Source: Mycolicibacillus trivialis
GTDB lineage: Bacteria; Actinomycetota; Actinomycetes; Mycobacteriales; Mycobacteriaceae
Length of the DNA stretch: 64,000 nucleotides
Direction of reading: 5' to 3'
Assembly: GCF_002102395.1 (NCBI RefSeq)
Contig: NZ_LQPZ01000006.1
Location: 84,990-148,989, forward strand
A model generated the notes under the pieces. It saw nothing but the letters and a program-made list of their open reading frames with translations, did no database searches and had not been told where the DNA came from. Position 1 is the first letter of the stretch. Every line of letters starts with the position of its first letter. A program made the translations under genes and the position numbers. This document shows, one piece after another, positions 8,833 through 19,677 of this stretch.

Positions 8833-8885
8833 CTCTGCGCTCACCACGCAGAACGTCGAGTGACCCGCGTGGTAGGCGCAGAGTC
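8831..8885. terminator. Long imperfect hairpin between convergent MFS and leuB genes
   Basis: The arms GACTCTGCGC and GCGCAGAGTC pair exactly, and just inside them ACCACGC pairs with GCGTGGT. The structure starts at the MFS stop codon and ends 29 bases before the leuB stop codon. It has no clear T tract and may act as a transcript-end or RNA-stability hairpin. Confidence 0.55.
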
Positions 8886-8914
8886 GACGCGCCATGGCGC
8901 GGGCGCGAGGCGAC

Positions 8915-9937
8915 CTAGAGCAGGCCCGCGATCCGGTCGCCGACCTCGCGGGTCGAGCGCGCGGTGTCGCCGCGGGTGGCCAGGTGCTGCTCGACGGCCT
9001 TGTCCACCCGGGCGGACGCGTCGTCGTGGCCCAAGTGCCCGAGCATCAGCGCGACCGACATGATCGCCGCGGTCGGGTCGGCCACCCCCTGCCCGGCGAT
9101 GTCGGGCGCGCTGCCGTGCACCGGCTCGAACATCGACGGGTTGGCGCCGGTGGCGTCGATGTTGCCCGACGCGGCCAGCCCGATCCCGCCGCTGACCGCA
9201 CCGGCCAGGTCGGTGATGATGTCGCCGAACAGGTTGTCGGTGACGATGACGTCGAACCGGCCCGGATCGGTGACCAGGTAGATGGTGGCGGCGTCGACGT
9301 GGCAGTAGGCGGTCTCCACGTCGGGGTACTGCGCGCCGACCTCGGCCACGATGCGCGACCACAGCGACCCGGCGAAGGCCAGCACATTGTTCTTGTGCAC
9401 CAGGGTCAGGTGCTTGCGTCGCTGCCGCGCCCGCTCGAAGGCGTAGCGCACCACCCGCTCGACCCCGTAGGCGGTGTTGACGCTGACCTCGGTGGCCACC
9501 TCGTGCACGGTGCCGGCCCGGATCGCGCCCCCGTTGCCGGTGTAGGGCCCCTCGGTGCCCTCTCGCACCACCTGGAAGTCGATCCGCGGGTTCCCGGCCA
9601 GCGGGCTGGTCACCCCCGGGTACAGCCGGCTGGGCCGCAGGTTGACGTGATGGTCCAAGGCGAACCGGGCGGTCAGCAGCAGGCCCCGCTCGAGCACCCC
9701 GGACGGCACCGACGGATCGCCGATCGCACCCAGCAGGATCGCGTCGTGCCCGCGCAACTCGTCGAGGACACCGTCGGGCAGCACCTCACCGGTGGCGTGG
9801 TAGCGCCGGGCGCCCAGGTCGTAGTCGGTGGTCTGCACGCCGGGCAGCACCACGTCGAGCACCTTGAGCGCCTCCGCGGTGACCTCGGGCCCGATCCCGT
9901 CGCCGCCGATGACGGCCAGTTTCAGCGATGCGGTCAC
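8915..9937 (-). CDS. leuB: 3-isopropylmalate dehydrogenase
   Basis: This 340-residue enzyme catalyses the NAD-dependent oxidative decarboxylation of 3-isopropylmalate in leucine synthesis. Visible features are the N-terminal [12 protein letters not shown], the substrate-binding Arg region [10 protein letters not shown], the catalytic HKNNVL stretch, the metal-binding [14 protein letters not shown] and the NAD-binding [18 protein letters not shown]. It overlaps the serA stop codon as ATGA, so serA and leuB form one translationally coupled unit, as in M. tuberculosis (Rv2996c-Rv2995c). Confidence 0.97.
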   Translation of the reverse strand: MTASLKLAVIGGDGIGPEVTAEALKVLDVVLPGVQTTDYDLGARRYHATGEVLPDGVLDELRGHDAILLGAIGDPSVPSGVLERGLLLTARFALDHHVNLRPSRLYPGVTSPLAGNPRIDFQVVREGTEGPYTGNGGAIRAGTVHEVATEVSVNTAYGVERVVRYAFERARQRRKHLTLVHKNNVLAFAGSLWSRIVAEVGAQYPDVETAYCHVDAATIYLVTDPGRFDVIVTDNLFGDIITDLAGAVSGGIGLAASGNIDATGANPSMFEPVHGSAPDIAGQGVADPTAAIMSVALMLGHLGHDDASARVDKAVEQHLATRGDTARSTREVGDRIAGLL

Positions 9938-11520
9938 GACAGGTCCACCACCTCGAGCTTGCTGGCCCCGACCGCCGCGCCGATCGCCGAGCGCACGTCG
10001 GCGGGCACACCGCGGTCCAGCCGCAGCAGGATCGTGGAGTTGGGACCGGCCACGTCCTCGGAGAGTTGGGCGGCGGCGATGTTGATCCCGGCCTCGCCGA
10101 GCAGGGTGCCGATCTTGCCCAGTGCGCCGGGCTGGTCGTCGTAGTTGATGATCAGGTTGACCCCCTCGGCGCGCAGGTCGAAGTTGCGGCCGTTGATGCT
10201 GACGATCTTCTCGACCTGCTCCGCGCCGGCCAGGGTGCCTGCCACCGAGACCACCGTGCCGTCGGCGCCGACCGCGTCGACCTCCACCACGCTGCGGAAC
10301 TTCGGGCTCTCACTGGCCACCGTCAGCTCGGCGGTCACGCCGCGCTCCTCGGCCAGCGCCGGCGCGTTGACGAACGTGACCGGGTCCTCGATCACCGCCG
10401 AGAACAGCCCACGCACCGCCGAAAGCTTCAGCACCTCAACCTCTTCGGAGCCCAGCTCACCGCGGACCTGCACACCGAGGGAGGCGGGCAGCCCGGCGGA
10501 GAGCACCCCGGCGAGCACCCCGAGCTTGCGCACCAGGTCCAGCCACGGCACGACGGCCTCGCCGACCGCGCCGCCGGCGACGTTGACCGCGTCCGGCACG
10601 AAATCACCGGCCAGCGCCAGCTTCACGCTCTCGGCCACGTCGGTGCCCGCGCGGTCCTGGGCCTCGGCGGTCGACGCGCCCAGGTGTGGGGTCACCACCA
10701 CCTGCGGCAGGTCGAACAGCGGTGAGTCGGTGCACGGCTCGGTGGCGAACACGTCCAGGCCGGCGGCGCGGACGTGGCCGCTGCGCACCGCGTCGGCCAG
10801 CGCGGCCTCATCGATCAGCCCACCGCGGGCCGCGTTGACGATGATCACCCCCGGCTTGGTCTTGGCCAGCGACTCCCGACCGATCAGCCCGGCGGTCTCC
10901 GGCGTCTTGGGCAGGTGCATGGAGATGAAATCGGCGCGGGCCAGCAGCGCGTCGAGGTCGAGCAGTTCGATGCCCAGCTGGGCGGCCAGCGCCGGCGAGA
11001 CGTACGGGTCGTAGGCGACGATGTGTGCCCCGAACGCCGCCAGCCGGGACGCCACCAGCTGCCCGATGCGGCCCAGTCCGACCACCCCGACGGTGTGGTC
11101 GTAGATCTCGGTGCCGGAGAACGAGGAGCGCTTCCAGGTGCGCTCGCGCAGGGTGGCGTCGGCCGGCGGGATCTGCCGGGCCGCGGCCAGCATCAGCGCG
11201 ATCGCGTGCTCGGCGGCGCTGTGGATGTTGGAGGTGGGCGCGTTGACCACCAGGACCCCGCGGGCGGTGGCGGCGTCGACGTCGACGTTGTCCAGCCCCA
11301 CCCCGGCGCGGGCGACGATCTTGAGTTTCGGCGCGGCGGCCAGTACCTCGGCGTCCACGGTCGTCGCCGAGCGCACCAGCAGCGCATCGGCCTCGGGGAC
11401 CGCGGCGAGCAGTTTGGGCCGGTCGGGGCCGTCCACCCAGCGCACCTCGACCTGGTCGCCGAGCGCGGCGACGGTGGATTCGGCGAGTTTGTCGGCGATC
11501 AGAACAATGGGCAAGCTCAC
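9934..11520 (-). CDS. serA: D-3-phosphoglycerate dehydrogenase (long, ASB- and ACT-domain form)
   Basis: This 528-residue enzyme performs the first step of serine synthesis, NAD-dependent oxidation of 3-phosphoglycerate. The Rossmann motif [17 protein letters not shown] lies near residue 145 and the catalytic region [16 protein letters not shown] near residue 280. An allosteric-substrate-binding domain follows, and the ACT domain at the C-terminus contains [22 protein letters not shown]. This long form is the mycobacterial type, feedback-inhibited by serine. It is the first gene of the serA-leuB pair. Confidence 0.97.
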   Translation of the reverse strand: MSLPIVLIADKLAESTVAALGDQVEVRWVDGPDRPKLLAAVPEADALLVRSATTVDAEVLAAAPKLKIVARAGVGLDNVDVDAATARGVLVVNAPTSNIHSAAEHAIALMLAAARQIPPADATLRERTWKRSSFSGTEIYDHTVGVVGLGRIGQLVASRLAAFGAHIVAYDPYVSPALAAQLGIELLDLDALLARADFISMHLPKTPETAGLIGRESLAKTKPGVIIVNAARGGLIDEAALADAVRSGHVRAAGLDVFATEPCTDSPLFDLPQVVVTPHLGASTAEAQDRAGTDVAESVKLALAGDFVPDAVNVAGGAVGEAVVPWLDLVRKLGVLAGVLSAGLPASLGVQVRGELGSEEVEVLKLSAVRGLFSAVIEDPVTFVNAPALAEERGVTAELTVASESPKFRSVVEVDAVGADGTVVSVAGTLAGAEQVEKIVSINGRNFDLRAEGVNLIINYDDQPGALGKIGTLLGEAGINIAAAQLSEDVAGPNSTILLRLDRGVPADVRSAIGAAVGASKLEVVDLS

Positions 11521-11593
11521 CCGGCCAGCCTAATGGGCGCGTCGACGCGCACCGGCCTGGGGCGGGCCAGCCCGGCGCCCCGGCATCAGGCCC

Positions 11594-11599
11594 TAGCAT
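11594..11599 (+). promoter_or_regulatory. -10 box (TAGCAT), probably leaderless
   Basis: TAGCAT ends six bases before the ATG at 11606, the spacing expected if the transcript begins at the start codon. Confidence 0.6.
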
Positions 11600-11605
11600 C
11601 ACGGT

Positions 11606-13036
11606 ATGGACGTCACCGTGGTCGGCAGCGGCCCCAACGGGCTGGCCGCCGCCGTGACCTGTGCGCGGGCCGGGTTGCGGGTGCAGGTCCTCGAGGCCCA
11701 GCCCACCGCCGGCGGTGGCGCCCGCACCGCCGCCGACCCCGAGTTCCCCGGTGTCCGGCACGACATCTGCTCGGCGGTGCACCCGCTGGCGCTGGGCTCG
11801 CCGTTCTTCGCCGCCTTCGACCTGCCCGCCCGCGGGGTGGAGCTGGTCAGCCCGCCGGTCTCCTACGCCAACCCGTTGACGGACCGGCCCGCCGCGGTCG
11901 CCTACCGCGACCTGGAGCGCACCTGCACCGAGTTGGAGCACGGCAAGTCCTGGCGACGGCTGCTCGGCCCGATGGCCAGCCGCGACGACACGGTGGTCGC
12001 CTTCCTGCTCGGCGACAAGCGCTCACTGCCGCCCCGCCCGGTGACCGTGGCCCGGCTGGGGCTGCGGATGCTCGAACAGGGCACCCCGGCGTGGCGGCTG
12101 CTGCGCGGGGAGGATGCCAGGGCGCTGTTCACCGGCGTGGCGGCCCACACGATCTCACCGATGCCGTCGCTGACCGCGGCCGGGGCGGGCATGATGCTGG
12201 GCACGCTGGCCCACACCGTCGGCTGGCCGGTCCCGGTCGGCGGCAGCCAGGCCATCGTCGACGCGCTGATCGCCGACCTGCGCGCGCACGGCGGGGAGCT
12301 GACCACCGGAGCCGAGGTCACCCAACCGCCCGCGGGGGTGGTGCTCTACGACACCGCCCCGACCGCGCTGCTCGACATCTACCGGGACGCGCTGCCGCCT
12401 CGCTACGCGCGCGCGCTGGGCCGCTACAGCTTCGGCGCCGGGGTGACCAAGGTCGATTTCGTGCTGTCCGGCGAGATCCCGTGGACCGACCCGCGGCTGG
12501 CCGACGCGCCCACCCTGCACCTGGGCGGCAGCCGCACCCAGATGGCCCGCGCCGAGGCCGACGTCGCCGCAGGCCGGCACGCGCAGTGGCCGATGGTGCT
12601 GGCCGCACTGCCGCACCTGGCCGACCCGGACCGCGTCGACGCCGCCGGTCGTCGGCCGCTGTGGACCTATGCGCACGTGCCGGCCGGTTCGCCGCTGGAC
12701 CAGACCGAGACGGTCACCGCGCTCTTCGAACGGTTCGCACCGGGTTTTCGCGACATCGTGCTGGCCGCCCGCTGCGTGCCCGCCGACCGGATGGCCGAGC
12801 ACAACGCCAACTACGTCGGCGGGGACATCGGTGTGGGTGGCAACTCGGTGTGGCGGGCGTTGGCCGGCCCCACCCCGCGGGTCAACCCCTGGGCGACCCC
12901 GATCCCGAAGGCGTACCTGTGCTCCGCGGCGACCCCGCCGGGCGGCGGCGTGCACGGCATGGCCGGCCTCTACGCCGCCCGCACGGTGCTGCGCCGCGAG
13001 TTCGGCATCACCGAGTTGCCTGACCTGGCGCCGTAA
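11606..13036 (+). CDS. FAD-dependent oxidoreductase, phytoene-desaturase-like (Rv2997-like)
   Basis: This 476-residue flavoprotein begins with the dinucleotide-binding motif [38 protein letters not shown] and ends with a second FAD-contacting segment ([21 protein letters not shown]), the arrangement of phytoene dehydrogenases and related amine-oxidase-fold proteins. No carotenoid genes are adjacent, so the substrate is open. In M. tuberculosis the equivalent gene (Rv2997) has the same position beside serA. It converges with ilvC; lppY and the small genes expected between them in M. tuberculosis are absent. Confidence 0.85.
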   Translation: MDVTVVGSGPNGLAAAVTCARAGLRVQVLEAQPTAGGGARTAADPEFPGVRHDICSAVHPLALGSPFFAAFDLPARGVELVSPPVSYANPLTDRPAAVAYRDLERTCTELEHGKSWRRLLGPMASRDDTVVAFLLGDKRSLPPRPVTVARLGLRMLEQGTPAWRLLRGEDARALFTGVAAHTISPMPSLTAAGAGMMLGTLAHTVGWPVPVGGSQAIVDALIADLRAHGGELTTGAEVTQPPAGVVLYDTAPTALLDIYRDALPPRYARALGRYSFGAGVTKVDFVLSGEIPWTDPRLADAPTLHLGGSRTQMARAEADVAAGRHAQWPMVLAALPHLADPDRVDAAGRRPLWTYAHVPAGSPLDQTETVTALFERFAPGFRDIVLAARCVPADRMAEHNANYVGGDIGVGGNSVWRALAGPTPRVNPWATPIPKAYLCSAATPPGGGVHGMAGLYAARTVLRREFGITELPDLAP

Positions 13037-13114
13037 GCGCCGCCCCCGGCTCGCGAATACCCCGCGCGAAGTCCGCGATTACCCAGCGCCGAGCCCACGC
13101 AATACCCGCGAAAG

Positions 13115-13159
13115 TGAAGCCACGCAGGTGTGCTCTCGCACTTTTCCTGCGTGGCTTCA
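13115..13159. terminator. Hairpin terminator between the oxidoreductase gene and ilvC
   Basis: Perfect 14-base arms (TGAAGCCACGCAGG and its complement) enclose a 17-base loop in the gap between convergent genes. There is only a short T run inside the loop, so it may be a non-canonical mycobacterial terminator. Confidence 0.6.
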
Positions 13160-13189
13160 ACCTCGGCGAAGCGCCGAACGTGCAGCGCG

Positions 13190-14764
<1,575 letters not shown>

Positions 14765-14765
<1 letters not shown>

Positions 14766-16615
14766 CAGGCGTGGCCCTCGTTGTCCTCGTCGTCGAAGAG
14801 CGGCCGGATGCCGAACGCGGCCTGGATCTCATCGTTGCTGGTGCCCGCTGCCACCATCGGCCAGACCTGCGCGTCGGCGCCGACGATGAAATCGATCACC
14901 ACCGGCCGGTCGGTGATCTCGCGTGCCGCGTTGATCACGTCCTCGACGTCTTCGGCACGCTCACAACGCATTCCGACGCAACCGAGCGCCTCCGCGAGCT
15001 TGACGAAGTCCGGGATCCGGTGCGAGTGGGTGGCCAGGTCGGTCTGCGAGTACCGCTCGCCGTAGAACAGGGTCTGCCACTGGCGGACCATGCCCAGGTT
15101 GCCGTTGTTGATCAGCGCGACCTTGATCGGCATCCCCTCGACCGCGCAGGTCGCCAGCTCCTGGTTGGTCATCTGGAAACAGCCGTCGCCGTCGATGGCC
15201 CACACCTCGGCGTCCGGCGCGCCGATCTGGGCGCCCATCGCCGCCGGGATCGCGAAGCCCATGGTGCCCAGCCCGCCGGAGTTCAGCCAGGTGCGCGGCT
15301 TCTCGTAGGAGATGAACTGCGCCGCCCACATCTGGTGCTGACCCACCCCGGCCGCGTAGATCGCGTCGGGGCCGGCGATGCGGCCCAGCGTCTCGATGAC
15401 GTACTCGGGGCTCAGGCTGCCGTCGCTCTGCGGACCGTAGCTCAGCGGGTAGGTCGACCGGATGCCGTCGAGGTAGCGCCACCACTCGGTCATCTCCAGC
15501 GGCTCGTCGAGCTCCCGGCGCAGGGCGGCGATCAGGTCGGTGATGACGGCCTTGACGTCGCCGACGATCGGCACGTCGGCGTGCCGGTTCTTGCCGATCT
15601 CCGCCGGGTCGATGTCGGCGTGGATCACCTTGGCGTCGGGCGCGAAGGAGTCCAGCTGGCCGGTGACCCGGTCGTCGAAGCGGGCGCCGAGGGTGATCAG
15701 CAGGTCACTGCGCTGCAGCCCGGCCACCGCCGCGACGGTGCCGTGCATGCCGGGCATACCCAGGTGCTGACGGTGGCTGTCGGGGAACGCGCCGCGCGCC
15801 ATCAGCGTGGTGACCACCGGGATGCCGGTGAGCTCGGCCAGCTCGGCGAGTTCGGCGGTGGCGTCGCCGCGGATCACTCCGCCGCCGACGTAGAGCACCG
15901 GCCGGCTGGCTGCGGTGATCAGCTTGGCGGCCTCCCGGATCTGCCGGTTGTGCGGTTTGGTGTTCGGCTTGTAGCCGGGCAGCTGCATCGTCGGCGGCCA
16001 GGCGAAGGTGCACTGGCCCTGCAGGATGTCCCTGGGGATGTCGACCAGCACCACGCCGGGGCGTCCGGACGCGGCGATGTGGAACGCCTCGGCCAGCACC
16101 CGCGGGATGTCGTCGCCGTTGCGCACCAGGTAGTTGTGCTTGGTGATCGGCATGGTGACCCCGGAGATGTCCGCCTCCTGGAAGGCGTCGGTGCCGATCA
16201 GTTGCCTGCCCACCTGCCCGGTGATCGCGACCACCGGGATGGAGTCCATCTGCGCGTCGGCCAGCGGGGTGACCAGGTTGGTCGCGCCCGGCCCGGAGGT
16301 GGCCATGCACACCCCGACCCGGCCGGTGGCGTGGGCGTAGCCGCTGGCGGCGTGCCCGGCGCCCTGTTCGTGGCGGACCAGGACGTGGCGCAGTTTTTTG
16401 GAGTCGAACAGCGGGTCGTAGACCGGCAGCACTGCGCCGCCGGGGATGCCGAAGATGACGTCGACGTCGAGTTCCTCAAGTGACCGGACCACCGACTCGG
16501 CGCCGGTCAACTGCTCGGGTTCGACACGGCGCGGCGACGGGGGCGCCGGCTGCGGTTTCTGCTGCTCCCGGGTCGCCGCGGACCGGGAGGATGGTCGCGT
16601 GGTGGGTGCGCTCAC
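14765..16615 (-). CDS. ilvB: Acetolactate (acetohydroxyacid) synthase, large catalytic subunit
   Basis: This 616-residue thiamine-diphosphate enzyme condenses pyruvate with pyruvate or 2-oxobutyrate, the first step of branched-chain amino-acid synthesis. Visible are the catalytic glutamate in [16 protein letters not shown], the FAD-binding middle domain, and the ThDP/Mg motif [15 protein letters not shown]...NNGNLGM. I chose GTG at 16615 (protein MSAPTTRPS...), which matches the start of the M. tuberculosis enzyme. A longer frame opens with TTG at 16660 but lies inside the attenuator. Expression is controlled by the leader described below. Confidence 0.97.
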
Positions 16616-16661
16616 GATGTCCTCTTCAGATGGTGCCAATCGGGGGTCAAAGACAAACAAA

Positions 16662-16693
16662 AACCCCCGCCAGCCAGCTGCTGTACGAGGGTT
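16662..16693 (-). terminator. Attenuator terminator of the ilvB leader
   Basis: On the minus strand AACCCTCG pairs with CGGGGGTT (one G-U pair), the loop region contains a further CAGC/GCTG pairing, and a U-rich run follows (GTTTTTGTTTG). This intrinsic terminator lies about 45 bases before the ilvB start codon and after the leader-peptide gene. Confidence 0.8.
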
Positions 16694-16743
16694 GCGCGTT
16701 GGTGCTCGAGTAACCGGGGTGGGCTAGTCAGCCGCCAACGCGC
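16694..16743 (-). promoter_or_regulatory. Alternative stem in the ilvB leader (pause or antiterminator arm)
   Basis: Bases 16735-16743, within the end of the leader-peptide gene, are an exact 9-base complement of bases 16694-16702 (GCGCGTTGG with CCAACGCGC). The second arm lies directly against the terminator stem. A ribosome stalled on the Leu/Val codons of the leader peptide would affect this pairing. Whether it is the pause hairpin or the antiterminator needs folding analysis. Confidence 0.6.
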
Positions 16744-16778
16744 CGACCGAGTACTACGAGCATGCCGCGGTTGTTCAT
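16728..16778 (-). CDS. ilvB leader peptide (attenuation)
   Basis: This 16-codon open frame encodes MNNRGMLVVLGRRVGG, with a run Leu-Val-Val-Leu at positions 7-10 followed by one more Val. It lies upstream of ilvB and is followed by mutually placed stem-loops and a U-tract terminator, the layout of amino-acid-controlled attenuation known for ilvBNC in Corynebacterium. When leucine or valine tRNAs are uncharged, the ribosome would stall here and allow read-through into ilvB. It is too short to appear in normal gene calling. Confidence 0.85.
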   Translation of the reverse strand: MNNRGMLVVLGRRVGG

Positions 16779-16887
16779 GCCCCAACGCTAGCTTCCGCAC
16801 AGGTCAACCGTCAAATAGCGGAACCCGGCGCCGGCGGCCCGAGCCACCGCCGACCGGCCAGGTCGACGACGGTGCGATGATGCCCGG

Positions 16888-17268
16888 GTGAACGCCCCCA
16901 CCCCACCCGTCGTGATCAAGATCTCCCCGATGGCCCACCTCGCGGTCGGCTTCTTCGCCCTCGGGCTGATGATCCCGGTGCTGAGCTGGTCGTTCAGCCT
17001 GCCGTTGCTGCTTATCCCGGCCGCGGTCTCGGTGTGGATCATCCGGTTGCGCACGGTGGCCGACACCCACGGGGTCACCGCACGCGAACTGTTCGGCAGC
17101 CGGCGGATCCCCTGGACACAGATCGACGGTCTGCGGTTCACCAAGGGGTCGTGGGCGCGCGCCCACCTCACCGACGGCGCCGAGGTGCGGTTGCCCGCGG
17201 TGACGTTCGGGACGCTACCGCGGCTCACCGAGGTCAGCGGCGGACGGGTGCCCAACCCGTATCGCTGA
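16888..17268 (+). CDS. cfp6: PH-domain membrane protein (Cfp6-like)
   Basis: This 126-residue protein has two hydrophobic segments in the first half (HLAVGFFALGLMIPVL and LPLLLIPAAVSVWII) and a small PH-like domain after them (ADTHGVTARELFGSRRIPWTQIDGLRFTKG). It matches the protein called Cfp6 (Rv3004) in M. tuberculosis in both position and sequence style. GTG at 16888 is preceded at six bases by GATGAT, a possible leaderless promoter. It ends one base before the convergent doxX stop. The molecular function is unknown. Confidence 0.8.
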   Translation: MNAPTPPVVIKISPMAHLAVGFFALGLMIPVLSWSFSLPLLLIPAAVSVWIIRLRTVADTHGVTARELFGSRRIPWTQIDGLRFTKGSWARAHLTDGAEVRLPAVTFGTLPRLTEVSGGRVPNPYR

Positions 17269-17269
17269 C

Positions 17270-18067
17270 TCAGGCCAGCGGGTTGGCCCCGTTGAGCAGC
17301 ACCCACATCGCGATACCGCCGCCGATGCCGAGCAACAGCGCCAGGAACGAGCCGATGAACGGCCGCCGCGACCAGCCGCGCCCGGCGTCCAGCCCGTAGC
17401 GACCGGGCCCGACGAGGATGATCGCCACCGCCAGCGCGATCAGGGTGAGCTGGTATTCGTGGCCGTCGGGCAGGAAGAAGCCGAACCGGCCCGAGTCGGC
17501 GCTGACCGCCGCGAGCATGCCGTTGATCAGGTAGGCCAGCACCCCGGCCGCGGCCAGCGGAGTGAACAGACCCAGCACCAGCAGCAGCCCCGCGGTGATC
17601 TGCCCGCCGGCGGCGACGTAGGTGAGGATGTCGGCGTGCTGGTAGCCGGCGTCGGACAGCGAGTTCTTCAGCCCGCTGAGTCCGCTGCCGCCCCACCAGC
17701 CGAACAGGTTCTGCAGCCCGTGGGCGATCAGCAGCCCGCCGAGCGCGACGCGCAGGATCAGCAGACCCAAGTCCTGGGTGCCGCGGCGGCCGGCCGCGCG
17801 GACCCGCTCCTCGTGGTGGGCGTCCCAGTCGTCGGGGGCGGCGTGACGCCCGCCCGGGTGGACCCCGCCGGGCTGGACGTACGGCAGCGGTTCGGGCTCG
17901 TGCAGCAGGTTGTAGCCGGAGTTCGACGGGTTGCCGGCCGGGTCGGCGGAGCTGTACGACGGGATCGCGGTGGTCTCGAAGTCACCGGCGTAACCGGCCG
18001 ACGGCAGATCGTCCTCGGGGTCCACCAGGCGCGGCGAACCGGGTGCCTGCGGAGGGTTAGGGGTCAC
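17270..18067 (-). CDS. doxX: DoxX-family membrane protein (Rv3005c-like)
   Basis: This 265-residue protein has a Pro-rich cytoplasmic N-terminal half and four membrane segments from about residue 110 onward (LGLLILRVALGGLLIAHGLQNLFGWWGG, then three more). In M. tuberculosis the homologue forms a membrane-bound complex with superoxide dismutase SodA and the thiosulfate sulfurtransferase SseA. I start it at GTG 18067, which has GGAGG five bases upstream; the open frame continues to 18199 but has no better ribosome site. Confidence 0.85.
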   Translation of the reverse strand: MTPNPPQAPGSPRLVDPEDDLPSAGYAGDFETTAIPSYSSADPAGNPSNSGYNLLHEPEPLPYVQPGGVHPGGRHAAPDDWDAHHEERVRAAGRRGTQDLGLLILRVALGGLLIAHGLQNLFGWWGGSGLSGLKNSLSDAGYQHADILTYVAAGGQITAGLLLVLGLFTPLAAAGVLAYLINGMLAAVSADSGRFGFFLPDGHEYQLTLIALAVAIILVGPGRYGLDAGRGWSRRPFIGSFLALLLGIGGGIAMWVLLNGANPLA

Positions 18068-18238
18068 GGCATCCTCCGGTCGCTGCCAGGGCAAATCTTC
18101 GGATTGACGGGGCACGCCTGACAGGGTAAGGGCAGAACAGGCCGAATTGGCGATTTGAGATCCCTCTTTTCCAGGGCGTATCCACACCGTTATCTTCACC
18201 GGCCCAATGTCGCGTGGCGGGTGTCGTCACGCGGTCCG

Positions 18239-18244
18239 TAATCT
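18239..18244 (+). promoter_or_regulatory. -10 box (TAATCT) of lppZ, probably leaderless
   Basis: TAATCT ends seven bases before the chosen lppZ ATG at 18252. This also supports that start over the upstream ATG at 18207. Confidence 0.6.
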
Positions 18245-18251
18245 GGCGGGC

Positions 18252-19370
18252 ATGCGTGAACGCCGGAGACGTCAGCAGATGTTCGCCCTCGGGTGCGCGG
18301 CGCTGCTGACCCTGGCCGGCTGCGCCCACTTCGACGACGCCCAATCCGAGCCGTTCACCGAGGTCCCGCGGCTGGAGCCGCCACCGCCGTCGACGCCTAA
18401 GCCGCCACCGCCGCTGCCGGCCGAACCGTTTCCCAAGGAATGCCCGGCGCCCGGGGTGATGCAGGGCTGCCTGGACAGCACCAGCGGGCTGATCATGGGC
18501 CCGACTGGCAAGACCGCGCTGGTCGCCGAGCGCACCACCGGGCTGATCAAGAACATCGCGGTCGACGCGGAACCGACGGTCAAGACCACCCTGGACGTCG
18601 ATCCCACCGGCGACGGCGGGCTGATGGACATCGTGCTGTCACCCACCTACGAGCAGGACCGGCTGATGTACGCCTACATCACCACCCCCACCGACAACCG
18701 GGTGATCCGGATCGCCGACGGCGACGTGCCCAAGGACATCCTCACCGGCATCCCGAAGGGGCCGACCGGCAACAGTGGGGCGCTGGCGTTCACCAGCCCG
18801 ACCACCCTGATCGTGTTGACCGGCGACGCCGGCGACCCGGCGGCCGCCGCGGATCCCGCGTCGCTGGCCGGCAAGGTGCTGCGCATCGAGCAGCCGACCA
18901 CGGTCGGTCAGGCGCCGCCGACGACGGCGCTGAGCGGGATGGGCGCCGGCGGCGGGCTCTGCCTCGACCCGGCCGACCAGTCGCTCTACATCACCGACCG
19001 CACCCCCACTGGGGACCGGCTGCAGCGCATCACCAAGGATTCGGAGTCCTCGGTGGTGTGGACCTGGCCGGACAAGCCGGGCATCGCCGGTTGCGCCGCG
19101 CTGGACGGGATGGTGCTGGTCAACCTCGTCAACACCAAGCAGACCGTGGTGGTGCAGGTCTCCGACAGCGGTTCGGTGACCAGCGACCCCGACGTGGTGC
19201 GCCAGGACGAGCACGGTCACGCCTGGGCGCTGCGGCTCTCCCCCGACGGCAACATCTGGGGCGCGACGGTCAACCGCACCGCCGGTGACGCCGGCAAGCT
19301 CGACGACGTGGTCTTCCCGCTGTTCAAGACCGGTGGCGGGTTCCCGCGGCCGAACGAGGAAAAGTCCTAG
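18252..19370 (+). CDS. lppZ: Lipoprotein LppZ, beta-propeller type
   Basis: This 372-residue lipoprotein has a basic n-region (MRERRRRQQ), a short hydrophobic stretch and the lipobox LAGC around residue 20. A Pro-rich spacer follows, then a propeller-like domain of the glucose/sorbosone-dehydrogenase type (ECPAPGVMQGCLDSTSGLI, GDGGLMDIVLSPTYEQDRLMYAY, GTGDAGDP-like repeats). It is very close to M. tuberculosis LppZ in both sequence and location. No enzyme activity is established. Start choice rests on the signal peptide and the TAATCT box. Confidence 0.92.
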   Translation: MRERRRRQQMFALGCAALLTLAGCAHFDDAQSEPFTEVPRLEPPPPSTPKPPPPLPAEPFPKECPAPGVMQGCLDSTSGLIMGPTGKTALVAERTTGLIKNIAVDAEPTVKTTLDVDPTGDGGLMDIVLSPTYEQDRLMYAYITTPTDNRVIRIADGDVPKDILTGIPKGPTGNSGALAFTSPTTLIVLTGDAGDPAAAADPASLAGKVLRIEQPTTVGQAPPTTALSGMGAGGGLCLDPADQSLYITDRTPTGDRLQRITKDSESSVVWTWPDKPGIAGCAALDGMVLVNLVNTKQTVVVQVSDSGSVTSDPDVVRQDEHGHAWALRLSPDGNIWGATVNRTAGDAGKLDDVVFPLFKTGGGFPRPNEEKS

Positions 19371-19495
19371 GCGGTCGACGCCGCGGGCGGTCGGGGCCCT
19401 GTTCCGAGGCGCTGCGGTGGCCTGCTGGCCCTTCCGGCCCTACTGACCCGACGGCCTCAGTTGTCTCTGCGGTACTTCCCGTCCTTCCCGTCCCA

Positions 19496-19546
19496 TGCGT
19501 CCCTGATGTTTCCTTGCGTCCCTGACGTTTCCTTGCGTCCCTGGCG
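19496..19546. repeat. 19-base tandem repeat
   Basis: The unit TGCGTCCCTGATGTTTCCT (19496-19514) is followed directly by a copy with one change (T to C at the twelfth base, 19515-19533) and then by a partial third copy, after which the sequence drifts into related CCCTGGCGCC units. Confidence 0.8.
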
Positions 19547-19590
19547 CCCGCGGCATCCCTGGCGCCCCTGTTACCCCTACCGTCTCGGTC

Positions 19591-19617
19591 TGTGGATAAC
19601 CACCGAACTGTGGATAA
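19591..19617 (+). promoter_or_regulatory. Two direct DnaA-box-like sites (TGTGGATAA)
   Basis: TGTGGATAA occurs at 19591-19599 and again at 19609-19617, same orientation, 18 bases apart. The complement TTATCCACA is the classical DnaA box. No dnaA or dnaN gene is in the window, so this is not oriC by context. A role in DnaA-linked control of the next gene is possible but unproven. Confidence 0.45.
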
Positions 19618-19665
19618 CCCCAGCTCACGGCCGTATCGGTCGGCCTTCTTGTCGGACCCTCGCGT

Positions 19666-19671
19666 TATCTT
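19666..19671 (+). promoter_or_regulatory. -10 box (TATCTT) of the 13E12 gene, probably leaderless
   Basis: TATCTT ends six bases before the ATG at 19678. Confidence 0.55.
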
Positions 19672-19677
19672 TGGAAC

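Larger units (their letters stand above)
19371..19677. other. 307-base intergenic region with tandem repeats and DnaA-box-like sites
   Basis: I find no convincing gene here. The region holds a C/T-rich low-complexity tract, the 19-base tandem repeat at 19496-19546, two DnaA-box-like sequences at 19591-19617 and the promoter of the 13E12 gene. A collagen-like reading on the minus strand (GVTGAPGMPRAPGTQG) results from the low-complexity sequence and is not called. Confidence 0.5.

Noticed and set aside
16616..16660. TTG-initiated N-terminal extension of ilvB
   Set aside because: It lies within the attenuator just after the terminator stem, lacks a ribosome site and is not found in the M. tuberculosis enzyme.
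19591..19617. Replication origin
   Set aside because: Only two DnaA-box-like sites and no dnaA, dnaN or recF genes nearby.
19440..19628. Collagen-like open frame on the minus strand (GVTGAPGMPRAPGTQG...)
   Set aside because: It overlaps low-complexity repeats, its Gly-x-y pattern shifts frame within 60 bases, and it has no ribosome site; it is best explained as a by-product of the tandem repeat and DnaA-box-like sequence.
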